Under the pieces are notes generated by a model. The model searched no databases and was not told where the DNA came from. It saw nothing but the letters and a program-made list of their open reading frames with translations. A stretch of 64,000 bases of DNA from Rhyacichthys aspro (lineage: Eukaryota > Chordata > Actinopteri > Gobiiformes > Rhyacichthyidae). The stretch covers positions 29,246,280 through 29,310,279 of the forward strand of contig CM072159.1 of assembly GCA_036850595.1 (NCBI GenBank). The letters are read 5' to 3'. This document shows, piece after piece, positions 37,901 to 50,055 of this stretch (position 1 is its first letter; the number at the start of each line of letters is the position of its first letter). The translations under genes were made by a program, and so were the position numbers.

Positions 37901-39584
37901 AGAACTTTTCCCAGTTGGTGACCCATGCAGTTTATTAGAGGAGGCTCTTATGTGAGAAATAAGTTCCTCAAACATAATTGACATGTATACCTGGGTCACT
38001 CAGGGTCAAACTAAATGAAGCAGTTCAAGAATAAACATCAACTCATAAATAGATGCTGTTTTAGCTTAAACAAACACTACCTAAGGCCACATTCTTCCAG
38101 GAAAACATACAAAGTCCTGTTGTGGTTTACTACAGTCAGGACCCTTTGTAAAGCGAGGACCTGGGCCTGAGGTGACGAGCCCCTGCCGCCTCCGACGCAG
38201 GACAGTGCACAGCGAGCGGCCGCCTGCAGGAAGCTCTCCGCTGGATGATCCTGTCCACAGCTGTGTCCAGCCTTTGATTTGCCAGTGGGTCCAGATGTTT
38301 CTGCCTGTTAACCCGGGACATGTGTGGGCCACGTAGGACAGCTGACAGAGTCCTTTCACAGCAAGAGCACCTCCTAGTGGACAGCAGCGGAATACAGAAT
38401 AAGCAGTCAGTGGTTTCATTGGTTGAAGATTGAAAAGCTGCCAAAAGCTGACAGAAAATACTAATAATAAATATATTAATGGATCTAAACCATGTTCTCC
38501 ATGTAACTTCTTAGAAATAATTTACATTTACAAACATATTATATTATAGAACACATGATATACACTAATCCAAAACCCAGGATTATAATTCACTTGGTTT
38601 TGGCTTTTCTTTAGAGAACACAACAACAAGATGTTTCACAAATAATGAACATGGTCTTTTTCTTTGTACACGTGGTTTAAAAGCACTCAATGAATGTGAA
38701 TATTTTTTTAATGGTGTCTCCACTAATTTATTCTGAAAATCAGTGCTCTTTTTCAATCATAACAGATGACAAGTGTGGTGTGTAAAATGTGGCTTCAGCT
38801 CTGTCATAATCTTTTACTTGCATTAAAAAGTGTTTATTGTTATGCAGATGTTTAGTTGAAAGTAATTATACACACACTATTTGGATTTTAATAAATCAAT
38901 TCATTTGTGTTCACAGTCAAATGAATAGCCATTAAAATCATCTGTAATAAACACTGACCCACCTTAAAAATGAATGAAGTCTGTTCTTTAATCATCAGTG
39001 ACTTGCACTAGAAGGTAATACTCAAATGGTTAAGAAAATAAATCATATTTCCAAATCAGCATTATATTGTTTTGCATAATGTATCAGAATTTTGAGTCTG
39101 GAGTGATTACATTTGGGTGGAGGCATTGTTTGGTGGCAGTGGCCGTCAGGAGGTGGGTGCAGGAAGTGAGAGGGTTCACAGTGGGCTTCATTTGGGAATG
39201 AGTGGCATGTCACGGGCCCAGCAGCTCTACATGGCAGATATATGCCCAAAAGTGCTGAGCTGACAGAGGAGTGATAGGCAAGGCTTAGCTGACCCAGCAC
39301 TGCGCTCGCTACCTCCACCCCCTTCCCATCCCCCTCTGCACGACCCATCAGCAAACGCTTCTCCAACACGACGCCTCGCTCTTCTCAAACCTGATTCTAG
39401 CAAAAATTTAACGCAAAGTAGTTGTGACTGAACTCTGTGCTTGGCAGAAAGGTTTAGAAGGGTTGTGGGTATGACATAAGGTTGAGGAATCAGCCCATTA
39501 TTTCTTGCTTCATGTGTTTTTTTTTGTTTTTTTGTTAATGGTCATGAGAAAGATATTCAAAAACATACAAGCCATTTTCAGTGG
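34971..39584. other. Intergenic DNA, no gene recognised
   Basis: The longest frame is 36652-37056 on the minus strand (134 codons). It has no recognisable domain, low-complexity His/Thr/Pro-rich sequence near its end, and no supporting splice sites. A short (GCT)5 run is at about 35903-35919. No RNA gene or intact transposon was recognised. Confidence 0.5.
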
Positions 39585-40175
39585 AAACGTATGGAAGCCT
39601 GTTTCCGCCACGTAAGAAAAAATAAAAGTCAAACAGGAAGTCATAATTATGAGAATAAAAGTCATAATTACGAGTTTTAAAGTCATAATTACGAGAATAA
39701 AAATAGTAATTACGAGTTTTAACAGTCGTAATTATGACTTTAAAACTAATAATTACGAGTTTCTTCCAAATGCATCCTTGGCCATTTGGGGTTAACTCTG
39801 CAGTCTGCAAAGAAAGGCGTCTGAGTTGACAGAGTAGTACTTTAAAGATGTCTTTACAACAAACAAAATACTTGATTTACTGGCGAATTCACATGGATTT
39901 AAAGTGAGTAAATGCAAATGTAATTATGACTTTTATTCTCATAATTATGACTTTAAAACTCGTAATTACAACTTTTATTCTCATAATTATGACTTTAAAA
40001 CTCGTAATTAAGACTTTTATTCTCATAATTATGACTTTAAAACTCGTAATTACGACTTTTATTCTCATAATTATGACTTTAAAACTTGTAATTACGACTT
40101 TTATTCTCATAATTATGACTTCTTGCTGGACTTTTATTTTTTCTTACGTGGCAGAAACAGGCTTCCATAGAAACG
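39585..40175. mobile_element. Palindromic MITE with long terminal inverted repeats
   Basis: The left arm atggaagcctgtttccgcca (39591-39610) continuing into cgtaagaaaaaataaaagtc is mirrored at 40128-40170. The inverted arms extend inward over the AT-rich gtcataattatgagaataaa motif. The element encodes nothing. Open frames on both strands at 39889-40198 are by-products of its internal 42-base repeat. It is a foldback-type non-autonomous DNA element, and its superfamily is not assigned. Confidence 0.8.
39919..40122. repeat. 42-bp tandem array, about 5 copies, inside the MITE
   Basis: The unit is cataattatgactttaaaac followed by tcgtaattacgacttttattct. Because 42 is a multiple of 3 and no stop falls in some frames, both strands stay open (14-residue repeats MRIKVVITSFKVII on the minus strand). 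It is the inverted partner of the shorter AT array at about 39640-39760. Confidence 0.9.
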
Positions 40176-43100
40176 TCCATCTTTCAGTTCACATTTAAAT
40201 GAAACACACCATTTTTGTGAGTTTTTAAATTTTCAAACAGGAAATCTACCTTCAAAAAGTCATTGACCAGCTATGGTTTTGATGGGTTTGAATTCCCTAA
40301 GGAGCAATTCCAGCCACAAACCCTGTGCCGGTCCCAAGCCCATGTAAAATGGCACATACTTTTTTACCATTAAATGCTAAATATGCTCACATTGTTTTAA
40401 TTCTGGATGGATTTGATTTCCCTTTTACAGAAAACTAAAACATGATCGCAACACTGGGTCACTGAAGTAAACTGCTGATCCCTGTGTTGGTATTTTTTAA
40501 ATCAATAATCATGATAAATTGAATTGATATAGCACTTTTCAATATACTCAAAGTTGTTTTTAGATGCACACACACAACATGGAATGTATTGAGCAATGAT
40601 AAGCTGGTGGTTTTGCGTCTGAAGCAGGAAAGTGAGATCTGATCTAATGTAGACACGGACTGAAATGCAAGATCTGAAGTTAGTTTTAGTAATGTCATCA
40701 AATGCAAATGTTGTGTGTGAAGCTTATTCTGAGATTGGCCTTTTAAAAAAGTAATAAAAGTTATAAATACTAATGCATGGCAACATACAACATGCTCCTA
40801 TCAAATAACAAATAAATAAAATTCCTTTGCACTGACCGAAAGTGGCCGGGTCAGTTGTGTAACATGTCTCAGCGCGGTGGTCAGTGTGGCTAATCTGCTG
40901 AGCCCCTCCTGTGATCAGGGTTTCTATGTCTCTCATCCAGAAAAAACAAAGCCATATGAACTGATAACCCGCAGGAAATGAGCTTCATAGAGAACGACGC
41001 AGAAAGCCAGGTCTGTTTCATATCCAGTCGCTTATAATAAGGACAAAATGGAAGTGATGCCTGTTGTTGTTGTGACAGGCCCCTTTTTGCTTTCATGTGG
41101 CCCGGTGGCTTTGAAGGTTCAGAAGAGGCTCGTGTCCTCTCTTATTACGCTGCAGTGAAACTCAGTAAAGCGCCCAATAAAATACGGATCAGGCCCGAGT
41201 CACACTGAGGAAACTGGAGGAAGATGTGAGTGCGTTTTCACCGAGCTGTAGTGAACTGACTGAGAAGCACTTTAACTTTAATCGGAGGCCAGATCTAAAG
41301 AGAGATTGTGCATTTTTGACGGGGTACCTGTTGATAGATGGACTATTACCTGTGGTAGCTTCTGGATGGCGCTGTCACAGTCTGTAGAACAATAAGCAAA
41401 CCTTTTTCAGGGATGTATAGCCGCAAAATTGACCTGAACAAATGAATATTACCTTGGTCCATTTGGTAGTTTTACATCATATTCAATCAGAGCAGTGGTA
41501 TTTTTGTCTTATTTCAGTAAAGCCAGCACCAAGGTTGTTATAATCAGTCGGAACAATAGCCTGGCCAGTCTAACCTATTCCCTTTCTCAGTAAAGTGGGT
41601 CAGAACCAATCCTACATGACCAATCACAACCTTAATTTAAAATAGGAACTTTATGCGATGTCTCTCTTTTTGCTTATATGTTTTTCAAAAGTCCAGAGGC
41701 AGTTTGTTCCGCGGTTGTTGGTACTGCCCCTGAACTCGTCTATGTCCTGATGTGGTTGTATGTTAGTCCAATTGCTCTCAGAGGTACTTTAATTGAATGG
41801 CATTGCTCTTCACTCTTAGTTACTGAACTCATGCATCATCCTTTTGTTTACATGTCTCGAAGTCCGCTCACTGCTTCATCACTAATTGCTGCATGAATAC
41901 CATCGCTACATCCGCCAGCTAAAATATTTTCCAAAATAACGTCTATCTTAAAGCGTGATATTTGATGGAAAAATGTTGTGCAGAAATGTGTGCATATTCA
42001 TTTATTTAGATCCACTTTTTCTTTGTGTTTTAGCATTGTTAAAATGCACAGGTAATAGTAAATCTATCCACATAGACTCCATTTAACCCTCCTTAAAAAT
42101 TCCCTATTAAGAGTATAACAAACAAGACTCTAAATGCAGTTTTATAACCACACATTCAGCCATTTGTAAACCTCTGCTCGAAGCTGATCGCTGTGGCCTC
42201 CAGAGCAGCAGGCGAGTCTGTCACAGGCCCACAAACATTCTGTCATACTTTTACACTTATTTGTGAATGTTACTGCGGGAACTTTATTCATTCAGTTATT
42301 CATTAGTTTTAGTTTTGAATGAGCAATTAGCAGCTGAATTGTGAACTTCTATGAACTTGCATGAATGTTATTGGATACATTTATCTAAAAGGAAGCAGCA
42401 GGCTGGTCTGTCACAGTCCCACTCACCTTCTGTCCACTTACATGGTTTATGCTTTATTTTATATATAAATATAAATGTGAATGGCTTCTTGATGTGAGCT
42501 GTGCTTTTAAAGCCTCGGTTGGTCTGTTAACAACACACTGAGTGGTCTTTGAAAGACACATATACACACCAAAGTCACAAAACAACTTTGATTGTTTTAT
42601 CTCAGAAACTGGGAGTATCCAAGAAGTATATAAATAACCTACAGCAATAAATCTGAGGTAAAAACTGTATTATTTCTCAAAAAAAAATCCACCCAGAGTT
42701 TAACATGTGACTTGTCAACGTGAACAAACTAAGCCTGCTGCCGCCTGTGTGTGTTGTCTGTCTGAGCCTAAGTGTGACCTCCTCAATCCCAACAAACCAC
42801 CACCTTCTTCTCCAAGTCTGTTTACCTCCTCCAGAGTCAACACTGCCCCGTCGCCATGGCATCGCTCTCACAGCTACTCCATAGTAGCAAGAAAGACGAG
42901 GTTTGGAGAAAAACCTTTGAAGTGGTGTCCAACAGTGTAAGAGGAAAAATGCTTTTGATGTGAGCCGCCGGCCGGAGCTTTATATTTCTGCAGGTGCTAA
43001 GTGAACAATACCGTACGCTGTCTATTCAAACCAAACAATCCACAATGTGAAGTAGGTCTGAACTATCACTTCTGCTGTGAGTAATGCACATTCTCCGCCA

Positions 43101-43533
43101 GAGTTAATTACATTAAAACCCCGAGATGTTCAAAGGGAAGTGTTAGGTTTCATATGTTTCAAGCTTGAATCAGATTGTCAGTGAGGATCAAGGTGAATAT
43201 TTAAACACTGCAGATTTATTGCAAAAAACATGTTGACTTTTCTCTCTGTTTTTAAATGTCTTAAGATTTTACAAAGGACTTTCTTTAAATAAGATCCCAG
43301 TCAGATCAAAGCCACCCGTTGTCTCTCCTCATTCCTAACAGACGCCCCAGTAACACTAGAGACATATCCACAGAAGCCACATCTCATTGTAGTGCCATGA
43401 AGACTCACACATTCACACATACAGGCAGGTACAGGCTATGGGCGCTGGCTTTAACATCAAATAAAGGGGAGAGGAGTCACACTAAAAAGATTGGCTGGAG
43501 ACACTGTGGATGATCTGAGGGAGGAGAATATTA
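40176..43533. other. Intergenic DNA, no gene recognised
   Basis: No gene is supported. A possible retroelement-tail remnant (gatatagcacttttcaatat, about 40526-40545) is present. A block at 41130-41240 looks like possible regulatory DNA. Other open frames are short and unrelated. Confidence 0.5.
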
Positions 43534-44085
43534 CAGTGGTCCCTCGTTTATCGCGGGGGTTACGTTCTAAAAATAACCCGCAATAGGAGAAATCCACAAA
43601 GTAGTCAGCTTTATTTTTTACAATTATTATATATGTTTTAAGGCTACCACACACTTTATACACTTTTCTCAGACAGGCATTAACATTTTCTCACATTTCT
43701 CTCTTGTTTAAACACTCTCAAAGTTCAAACCTTAGCATCTTCCTCTGTCTTTTGGGTGCGACCGCAGGTGCCTTTGTCGGTGCAGAACGTTTCGTCGACA
43801 TTGTGGGTTTTGTCGAGGAGAAAACTTGCAAACATACAGCACTTCAGAGTCACACTGCTAGCATCCAACATTTATGTAAATTTGGCCGAACGCATTCTGT
43901 ACTGTACAGGAGACACGGCACGGAGGAGATTGATTGACAATGGTCTACAGTCCCTTAGCCAATCAGGACGCAGAACACAATGCGCGTTCATACACTGTAA
44001 AAAAAAAAGCATGCAAAATTGCACTAAAAATCTGCGAAACAGCGAGGCCGCAAAAGGTGAACCGTGTTATAGTGAGGGACAACTG
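43534..44085. mobile_element. Tigger/pogo-like (Tc1-mariner superfamily) MITE with TA target duplication
   Basis: The left terminus is CAGTGGTCCCTCGTTTATCG (43534-43553). The right terminus (ending 44085) is its imperfect reverse complement, beginning CAGTTGTCCCTCACTATAAC. TA dinucleotides flank it at 43532-43533 and 44086-44087. Inside are phrases typical of this repeat, such as ttacgttctaaaaataaccc and gaaacagcgaggccgcaaaa. At 552 bp it has no transposase and depends on a relative. The 77-111-codon open frames in it are incidental. Confidence 0.88.
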
Positions 44086-44087
44086 TA

Positions 44088-45563
44088 TTGAGGCAGTTCA
44101 ACCCTCAACACTGTGTGGTTGTATTGAACGTTTAAGTCTGGCTTGTACTGCATCACTACAAATGTAACATGAAATAGCACCAGGTATCTAGCCTTGAGGG
44201 GAGCTGATCAGTTAAGCCAGACTAGGCTTTAGATCTGTTAAAGATGCTTTGAACAACTTAAACCTATGCCATAAGTGAGAGTATGAAAGTACGAAACCAA
44301 AAGTTCTCCAACAGGTGGCTCATGTCAGTTCATCCTATTTTTCTCCAAACTCTTGGCTCAACAGAGCACATGCCAACAGCAGCAGCAGTGCCCCTCACCC
44401 AATCAGCTATTGATAATGTCTATCAGTGTCGACATTTAAAAAAATAGCAGTACTTTTGAAAGACTGATCGACACCGAATTCAAGGGCTCCTTTGTGTTGG
44501 GAAGTTCTTTCTTGACATAGATATGTTCATGTACTTTCTATTAATATTGCTGTTCACATTTCAACTTCAACTAATCATTAGGAAATTGGTGTCACTGTTC
44601 TCAATGTAAACGCTAACATACCTGAGATGACCACAATCCAAGTTGCCAAGTCCAGCACATAATTTTAATATATTTTAACACTTAAAACCACTACAAAGCA
44701 GGAAAAAGAACTTACTGAGAACTGATGCTAGAGCAAACGTTAATATGTATTTGAATGCTACTGAAATATATTTTTATACGTGTATAATGTGAGGGAAGTC
44801 CCAGTATCATTGGTCAGGAGCCTTTATACGCCTGAGCATTTGTACTTTCACATTTAGTTAGAGAATAAAAGCTCCTGCAGATTGTAGTTTGGATCAAAAT
44901 GTTTGTCTTTGGTCCAGAAATCAGAGGTGCAGGTCCAGACCAAACTGAACCAAGGTCTAGTTTGTTTATTGTGTGAAAGAGAGTTTGGCAGTAGTTCAAA
45001 TTTTGGACCACATACAGGATCAATCAGTGAATACATACAAGTACAACCAAGCATTTCCCAATGAGCGTTTCAAAAACATGTTTAACAGTGCATTTGAAGT
45101 TGCTGCTCTGGATGACTGCAGAAGTGACACTCACAACCATCACGGTTAAAAGGTGAAGCATTACGATAATAAACACAGCATCAGGGAAAGTTCATTAGTG
45201 CAGTTTGAAGTGTAGTGTGACACCAAAAGTTGTGAACCAAAGAAATACAATATCACAATTTGTGAGTTCTTGGTACGGACTTCGGTGCCAGGCGTGGAAA
45301 CACCCCCTGGGCCCCCTGGGCTGCCCCCAGGACATGGCCATGGAAGTGGTAAATAAAATGAATAAAGTAAGGTAAAATATGTATTAAAAACCTCTACAAG
45401 GGTGTATTCTGACTTGATTCTTTGTTAGTTTGTTTGTCAATAAACTGTTGATAATAAAGTCACAGTCTTTAGGGTTTTTCTTAAAGTAAAGTGTAGTTGG
45501 TATAAATAATATCTTTCACTCACACTATCCACAGAAAAATGCTCTCATTCTTACACAATTAAC
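44088..45563. other. Intergenic DNA, no gene recognised
   Basis: Only short open frames, with no recognisable repeat ends or RNA genes. A C-rich palindromic patch lies near 45300-45330 (ccccctgggccccctgggct). Confidence 0.5.
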
Positions 45564-45628
45564 CAACAGGCTGCTATAACATACTGAATAATTCTTTCAA
45601 TTATTCAGTATGTTATAGCAGCCTGTTG
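45564..45628. repeat. Perfect inverted repeat: 30-bp stem, 5-base loop
   Basis: The left arm is 45564-45593 (caacaggctgctataacata and ten more bases), the loop ctttc is 45594-45598, and the right arm 45599-45628 is its exact reverse complement. No TIR-type transposon borders or target duplication are obvious beyond the arms. It could be a fold-back produced by template switching, a hairpin RNA or a cloning artefact. Confidence 0.95.
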
Positions 45629-48600
45629 TCGAGAAATCATGAACCTTTCAATGTAAATAATTCAGATTCACATTGTGTTTCCATATTCATCTCATCAAAA
45701 GTCAGTAGAAAATAAAATAGTGAGTACTGGTCTTTAAAGCCGTGATCAAATGCAGCGCTACTCATTCAAACACAGAAAACAGTCAAAATATTTATTAGAC
45801 AGAAACTTCCAAGGTTACAGCTGGTTTAGAGAACAACCTCATTCTTGTGGTGTAACTTTACGGTGAAGGAACTTAACATTGACCTGCATTTGTAAGCTTC
45901 AGTCCGGGTGCTACTGAATATTTAAAAAAAGACTATTCAGAATGTGTGAAAAGCTTTTCACTTTGTTGTATAGATACTGTTAATTTACAAGGGCATTTTA
46001 CACTTTTGCATATAGCATCCCCTGACCCTGCAGACCTCAAGTGCTGGTGGAAACATGTATGTAATGGCTTTTTAAGTACACTGGTTGTACTACTGCACTG
46101 AACTTCTGCACTCAGGTTCATATATGTTTCATGGCCCTGAATGCACTGCAGTATCTCTTCTGCACATAACAGAAATTTGTAATTTCCTCCCTCTCACCTC
46201 GGGGCACAGAGCTATAGCTATGCATAGAGGCCCAGATGCTCCTGCAGCTCCTGCTCTGCTCCGGCCAAAGAGTGAGTTTGTAAAGCAGAAGGCTGCTGTC
46301 AGTTCATGTGAAGAGCCTCGCAGATTCCCAAAGAGCACCTTGCAAACTGCTATATTTAATCTCCAGTTGGGTCTGCTTCATGAAGTTTCCAATTTGTTTG
46401 GCGTAATGGCTGGTGGTTGGGTGTCCAGCTGGTTAAAAGGAAGGCAGACCTGACCGCATCAGAGCAGCCAGCCAGTTTAAGGAGTGCCTGACATCAATGG
46501 GCAGTGCAGGCCGCTGACAGCTGAACAAAAGCACATGGTGCCACATCTGGCTTAGAGTTTAAAAATGCATTTTCCTTCTTGGTGTATCTCAGCTCTATGA
46601 TTATCTCTGTCCCACTGCCTTACAATGGAACAAAGAGCTGTTGTGGAAAGATAGCTTTGGGAAAAAGCAGCCGTGAGATTTGACTGTCAGTGAATGTGGC
46701 TGAGGAACTAACAATTTAATACAGGAAAAGAGTAGGGTGCCCTGACCTACTAAAATAAACAGCAACTAAATGGCAGAAGCTAACAGCTAAGTGTGAGTGT
46801 GCGTGGACCTCAGTAACCCTGTCAGTGTCCTCACAGTCACCCCTCTACAGCTGGCCCATGTGCTCCACAGCTGAGCTTTACTGGCAGAAGAAACCCACAA
46901 CAAAGTAGAGGCAAAAGATCACGGTGCCCCTCCGACCACAGAGCGCGGCGGCTCATGCACATGTCGCTCCAGATGCACGAGTCGGCCCGTGCACGTGCAC
47001 ACACAACAAAGGCCGTCTGCTGTGTGATGCACGTTTTGTATTCTCAGAAAGGATTTACTTCTGCCACACGAAAGAGGAGGCCCCCACAAAGCATAAACAT
47101 TATTCTCGTTTCAGAGCCTCGTGGTTGGATGAGCTATCTTCGAAAGGCCATAACCCTGTGGAAAATTTTAGCAAGAGCTTCCCTGCTAATTTAGAGGTTC
47201 CAAAACTGCTCTGACAATACTGATTCATCATTGTCACTGACTCACAGTGCAGATTTTAGCAGCAAAAATCTTCTCTCTGGAGGCGGGAGCTGACAGAAAT
47301 AAAGGCCTCTGCATTTTAATGATGCAACATTAGGGATGCACTGATAGAGCCACCACCAACAATGAATGGAACACTATTTCACCGTTTTAATGTATATATT
47401 TACAGAAAACAACAACAGTAAAGTCGCTGTATTGATATGAGTTTAATCCCTCTTGCAGCGCTATAAAAGAGTTCTTCTTGTGTGTCCATTGTACATTAAC
47501 TCTTAGAAATAAGCCTCTATAAATATGTCTCTAATAAGTAATTGCTTTTATTCCTAATGCTGTCATCTGTAGTCTGTATTGGTTTCTGTTTAAATGGAGC
47601 TCAGACAAAGAGGTCTATTGGAGGGACTCCACAAATCTACTTTAAACTATTTGGAAACAGTCTCAATACTTTTGTGCTGATTCCGAATAAAGCAGTAGTG
47701 TAGATTTATGTAAAGATAAGCCACTTTCCTGCCAATAAAATGCAGACGGTTGAATTTAGGGTTGAGTGGCGTCATATGCCAAAGTTATACACAAAGATAC
47801 CAACTCATACAATAAATAATGCTGACGTAAGTCTTTTTCTCTCTCTAATTTAAGCACTTTCAGGCTAAATGGTCAAGTTTTTCTTCCATCTGAAACCTGT
47901 GGTTATAAGTGGTCTGGAACATTGTTACAATACAAACAAATGCTTTTCACACCAATTAAGCATGTTCAGCGGTTTTAATCACACATTGGAAGGAAAACTG
48001 CAGGTTTGTAATTAAGATGAGAGCATTATACAGTATGAAATGCAGCTTTATTGAGCCCTGCACTGTGTAATCCAAGTTGATACACTTGGCAGAGTATATT
48101 ATGTTTCATGAACTAAAATCAATACACCTCTGCGGCTGAAAAGAGTGTTTGGATCTATAGTGATTACTCGTGTTCACAGTCACTCATAGGCCTCTCATTG
48201 TGACATTATCTCAAATGCTCTTTTATGGAGAAAGTGACTCTCTTGTTTCCAGAGAATGAGACATCATGTTAGTCTATTCTGTTCCTGCTAAAGTTCATTT
48301 CAGCTCCATTATTTTTGTGGCATCTATAGTGGGTAGACTGAGTCATGCATTAGTCATTGTGCTGACTCATGCTTACAGATCCTGTTGCTGATTTTGCTCT
48401 TAAGCTTTCATCTGACTTAACCATGTTCATGCAGACAAACACCTTCTCCCTTGAGCTCCTGATGACACATTACATTTCCAGGCCACTCATGAGCCCTTTA
48501 AGTGAGCTGTTTGTGTTGTTGTCATGCCTCTTGTCCATGTTTTCCAAAGACTTATTGACAATATGATGATTATGGAAAACAAACCTTAAAGGGACTCCTC

Positions 48601-49760
48601 ATATACATATTTTTAAAGCCTAAATATATATTTAGAGTGTTTAGAAATATCAGTTTCAGCAGATATCTTCAGGAACAAAAAATAAAAGCCTGCCCTGTGT
48701 TGCATAATTTTGTAACATTAGACAGGCTTTTATAGGCGGCTAGACTAGACTAGTCTCCCTTTAAAGTGGAAAGGAATCCTATTTCAATTAAAAAACATTC
48801 ATTTGGAAGCAGCTTCAGTCTAAAGAGAGGTCTTTATGAAGTGATGGCTGTTTAGTGTATTTTGCCCAGTATTTTTCCAGCAAAACAAGAAACAAATAAA
48901 ACAGAGTGACTAAGACTCCATAATACTGATTAATGTGACATAATATTTGGGCTGCTAATGCTTTACAGAAACTTTATAAAGCTTTTAAATCTGTGTTTTT
49001 GTAATCGGTTGCAACTTTTCACTAAAATGAAATGTAATTAGATAATATTTGTGTCTTTTATTGGCTGATCTCGATGAAAGGCTTCACATACAGTGGGTAG
49101 GTCCTGAGGTAACAGAAACAGTGGTGTGTGTTTTGCTGGAGGAGTGTGAGGAGATTGGGGGTTGTGTGTGTGACTGCATCTCAGCTGCTCCACCACCAGC
49201 TCAGGCAGGTCTGGACTGGCCGCAGCACCTCCACCTTCACGGGCCTATCAAGTCAAAACAGTTGACATCATCCCGCAGGAAGCTGGGAAGTTTTATGGCA
49301 AGGTGAGACTTGGGTTAGGAAAATATGCTTTGATCCAAACGGGGGCCACAGGAAGGTAGCACTGAAAAGGATCTTAGAAAAGAGTAGAGCAAATTATAAG
49401 AAGAGATACCCTTAACACACGTGTGGGATTTACACTTTCACTTTAAAGAGGATCCTGTTTGCCCCAAAAAATGTGCAGACCTTGTTGTAAAAGTCTGAAA
49501 CTTACTCACATATTTTCAAAAACAGCTGTGATGTAAGTGTTAGAGGAGATTACCACAGTAAGCAATTGAATGAAGTCCAATTTTGTCAACATCCTCAAAG
49601 CATCCCTATTTAACAAGCTTATACTGCCATCTTGTGGACATCTATGGTCATTGACCTACCCTGTAAGTTGCTGATTATACGATACATAACCTCTAGAAGG
49701 AAATATAAAATAAATAATAAATGCTTAAATATACACACCACATAATGTGTATATTTAAAT
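45629..49760. other. Intergenic DNA between the hairpin and creld2
   Basis: No gene is supported. GC-richer patches at 46200-46300 and 46920-47010 have open frames of 79-122 codons, but no recognisable domains or splice structure. The rest is AT-rich. Confidence 0.5.
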
Positions 49761-49772
49761 TTACAATTTACC

Positions 49773-50055
49773 TTTATTGAACACCTTCGGGTTTGCTTAA
49801 AAAACATACAACACAAATGTAAGAGGTGTGCACAGAAGAGAAAAGCCACAAATAGAGCAAACAGAGCATAAAATGTCTCTTATTTTGTCCATAAATCCAT
49901 GATCCCTTGAGAGTTAAAATACTTGCAGCTGCTTTTTGTTGGTCTGAGTGCAGATGATGTGCTAAGTGCTGAAGTCAAGTTTAAAATGAGCAGCTTCAGA
50001 TTTGCATTGTTTCCAACATTTCTTTCAGACTTGATTCTTTTGGTCCAGATTTACA
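49773..50055 (-). other. creld2: creld2 3' untranslated region with poly(A) signal
   Basis: TTTATT at 49773-49778 reads AATAAA on the minus strand, about 280 bases after the creld2 stop codon. It is the first clear canonical signal in that direction. Confidence 0.55.

Noticed and set aside
39889..40198. Repetitive open frames on both strands
   Set aside because: They are by-products of a 42-base AT-rich tandem repeat in a MITE.
46085..46453. 122-codon open frame in a GC-richer patch
   Set aside because: No recognised protein and opposed by an overlapping minus-strand frame. It is likely chance.
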